A DNA stretch of 11,720 nucleotides, from positions 1 through 11,720 of the forward strand of contig NZ_LSJM01000144.1 in the NCBI RefSeq assembly GCF_001557215.1, written 5' to 3'. The stretch comes from Sphingomonas sp. CCH9-E2 (lineage in GTDB: Bacteria > Pseudomonadota > Alphaproteobacteria > Sphingomonadales > Sphingomonadaceae). This document shows, piece by piece, positions 11,266-11,720 of this stretch. Both the position numbers and the translations under genes were made by a program. Position 1 is the first letter of the stretch, and each line of letters starts with the position of its first letter. A model generated the notes under the pieces. That model did no database searches. It was not told the origin of the DNA and worked only from the letters and a program-made list of their open reading frames with translations.

Positions 11266-11720
11266 TCAGCCCCGAACCTCCTGGACGAGCGCCAGGGTAT
11301 CGAGCCTGGCGAGGAATGCCTTCGCGCGCTTGTCGCCCAGCAAGGTCGTCGCCTCCTCCGGCCAGCGATCGAGCGCCAGCCGAACCACACCGCGCATCTC
11401 CGCTTCGATCCAGTCCGGATCGAGGCCCAGATAGCTTGCGACCCGACGAATCCTGTGAAAGTTCACGGTCGCGAAGGCGTGCGTTCCGACGAAGCGTAGC
11501 GCGAGCGTATCGCGCGGCTGGTAGAACACGGTGGGCACGATGTCATAGGCCGGCGACAGGCGGATCTCCCCCGGCTGCGGAAAGATGAACGACCAATTCT
11601 TGAGATGGTTGTCGCCGTTGCCGATCAGGACGTCGGCCACCACGCGGCGCATCCCCTGCAGGGCATCGGCGCGCCAGTCCGTGCTGAATCGCCGGATCAT
11701 GTTCAGCACCGTCTCGGTGG
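11266..11720 (-). CDS. hipA: HipA-type serine/threonine kinase toxin, C-terminal part (runs off window)
   Basis: The frame is open from the window edge to TGA at 11266, giving 150 residues. Two HipA_C motifs are clear: VVADVLIGNGDNHLKNWSF, which contains the catalytic Asp and metal-binding Asn of the NxDxHxKN motif, and LSPAYDIVPTVFY, which carries the DFG-like Asp. HipA kinases phosphorylate glutamyl-tRNA synthetase or related targets to cause growth arrest (family knowledge). The N-terminal part and any HipB partner lie beyond the window. The antitoxin-like gene follows on the same strand about 90 bp later and may or may not be functionally linked. Confidence 0.82.
   Translation of the reverse strand, partial: TETVLNMIRRFSTDWRADALQGMRRVVADVLIGNGDNHLKNWSFIFPQPGEIRLSPAYDIVPTVFYQPRDTLALRFVGTHAFATVNFHRIRRVASYLGLDPDWIEAEMRGVVRLALDRWPEEATTLLGDKRAKAFLARLDTLALVQEVRG

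Overview
The window is GC-rich, with tightly packed genes and strong Shine-Dalgarno sites. The encoded proteins read like those of an alphaproteobacterium of the sphingomonad type. That placement is inferred from protein style and recalled family resemblance, because no rRNA or other taxonomic marker is present.

Layout. (1) Positions 1-1786 are a host locus on the minus strand: a YtrA-type GntR repressor, an ABC-2 ATPase and the start of its membrane permease, translationally overlapped, behind a promoter with a palindromic operator. (2) Positions about 1934-2901 are an old integration scar: a hairpin, a tRNA-Thr(GGT)-like 3' half, and a decayed tyrosine integrase that lost its C-terminal catalytic half and carries two frameshifts and an internal stop. 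(3) Positions 3052-10592 are a compact integrative element of about 7.5 kb. It is bounded by a 15-bp direct repeat matching the 3' end of a tRNA-Ser, with a second pair of degenerate direct repeats just inside both ends. (4) Positions 10593-11720 are the right flank: a scar with several tRNA T-loop-like motifs, an apparently orphan Xre/MbcA/ParS-type antitoxin, and the C-terminal part of a HipA-type kinase that leaves the window.

The element reads left to right as an intact tyrosine integrase, an unknown 228-aa protein, an AlpA/excisionase-like HTH, two very small ORFs, a winged-helix protein, an HUH-type replication initiator with a strong stem-loop inside its 5' end (candidate origin), a 231-aa satellite-type protein, and a small Cys/His protein overlapping it by 158 nt. 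Most junctions are ATGA stop/start overlaps. No capsid, tail, portal, large terminase or conjugation gene is present, so it looks like a phage-satellite-like or mobilizable island that relies on a helper.

The right third is cargo. A leftward two-gene module encodes a membrane-anchored exported protein and a lipoprotein. Facing away from it is a HEPN-type Abi protein (Abi_2, AbiD/AbiF-like). Directly upstream of the abi gene are a plausible promoter with a 16-bp perfect palindrome over its -10 box, and then a rho-independent terminator ending 26 nt before the abi start codon. This predicts a short hairpin RNA of about 56 nt ahead of a toxic RNase-like gene. It is the most interesting candidate in the window: an RNA-antitoxin or attenuation-controlled HEPN abortive-infection module carried by a satellite element.
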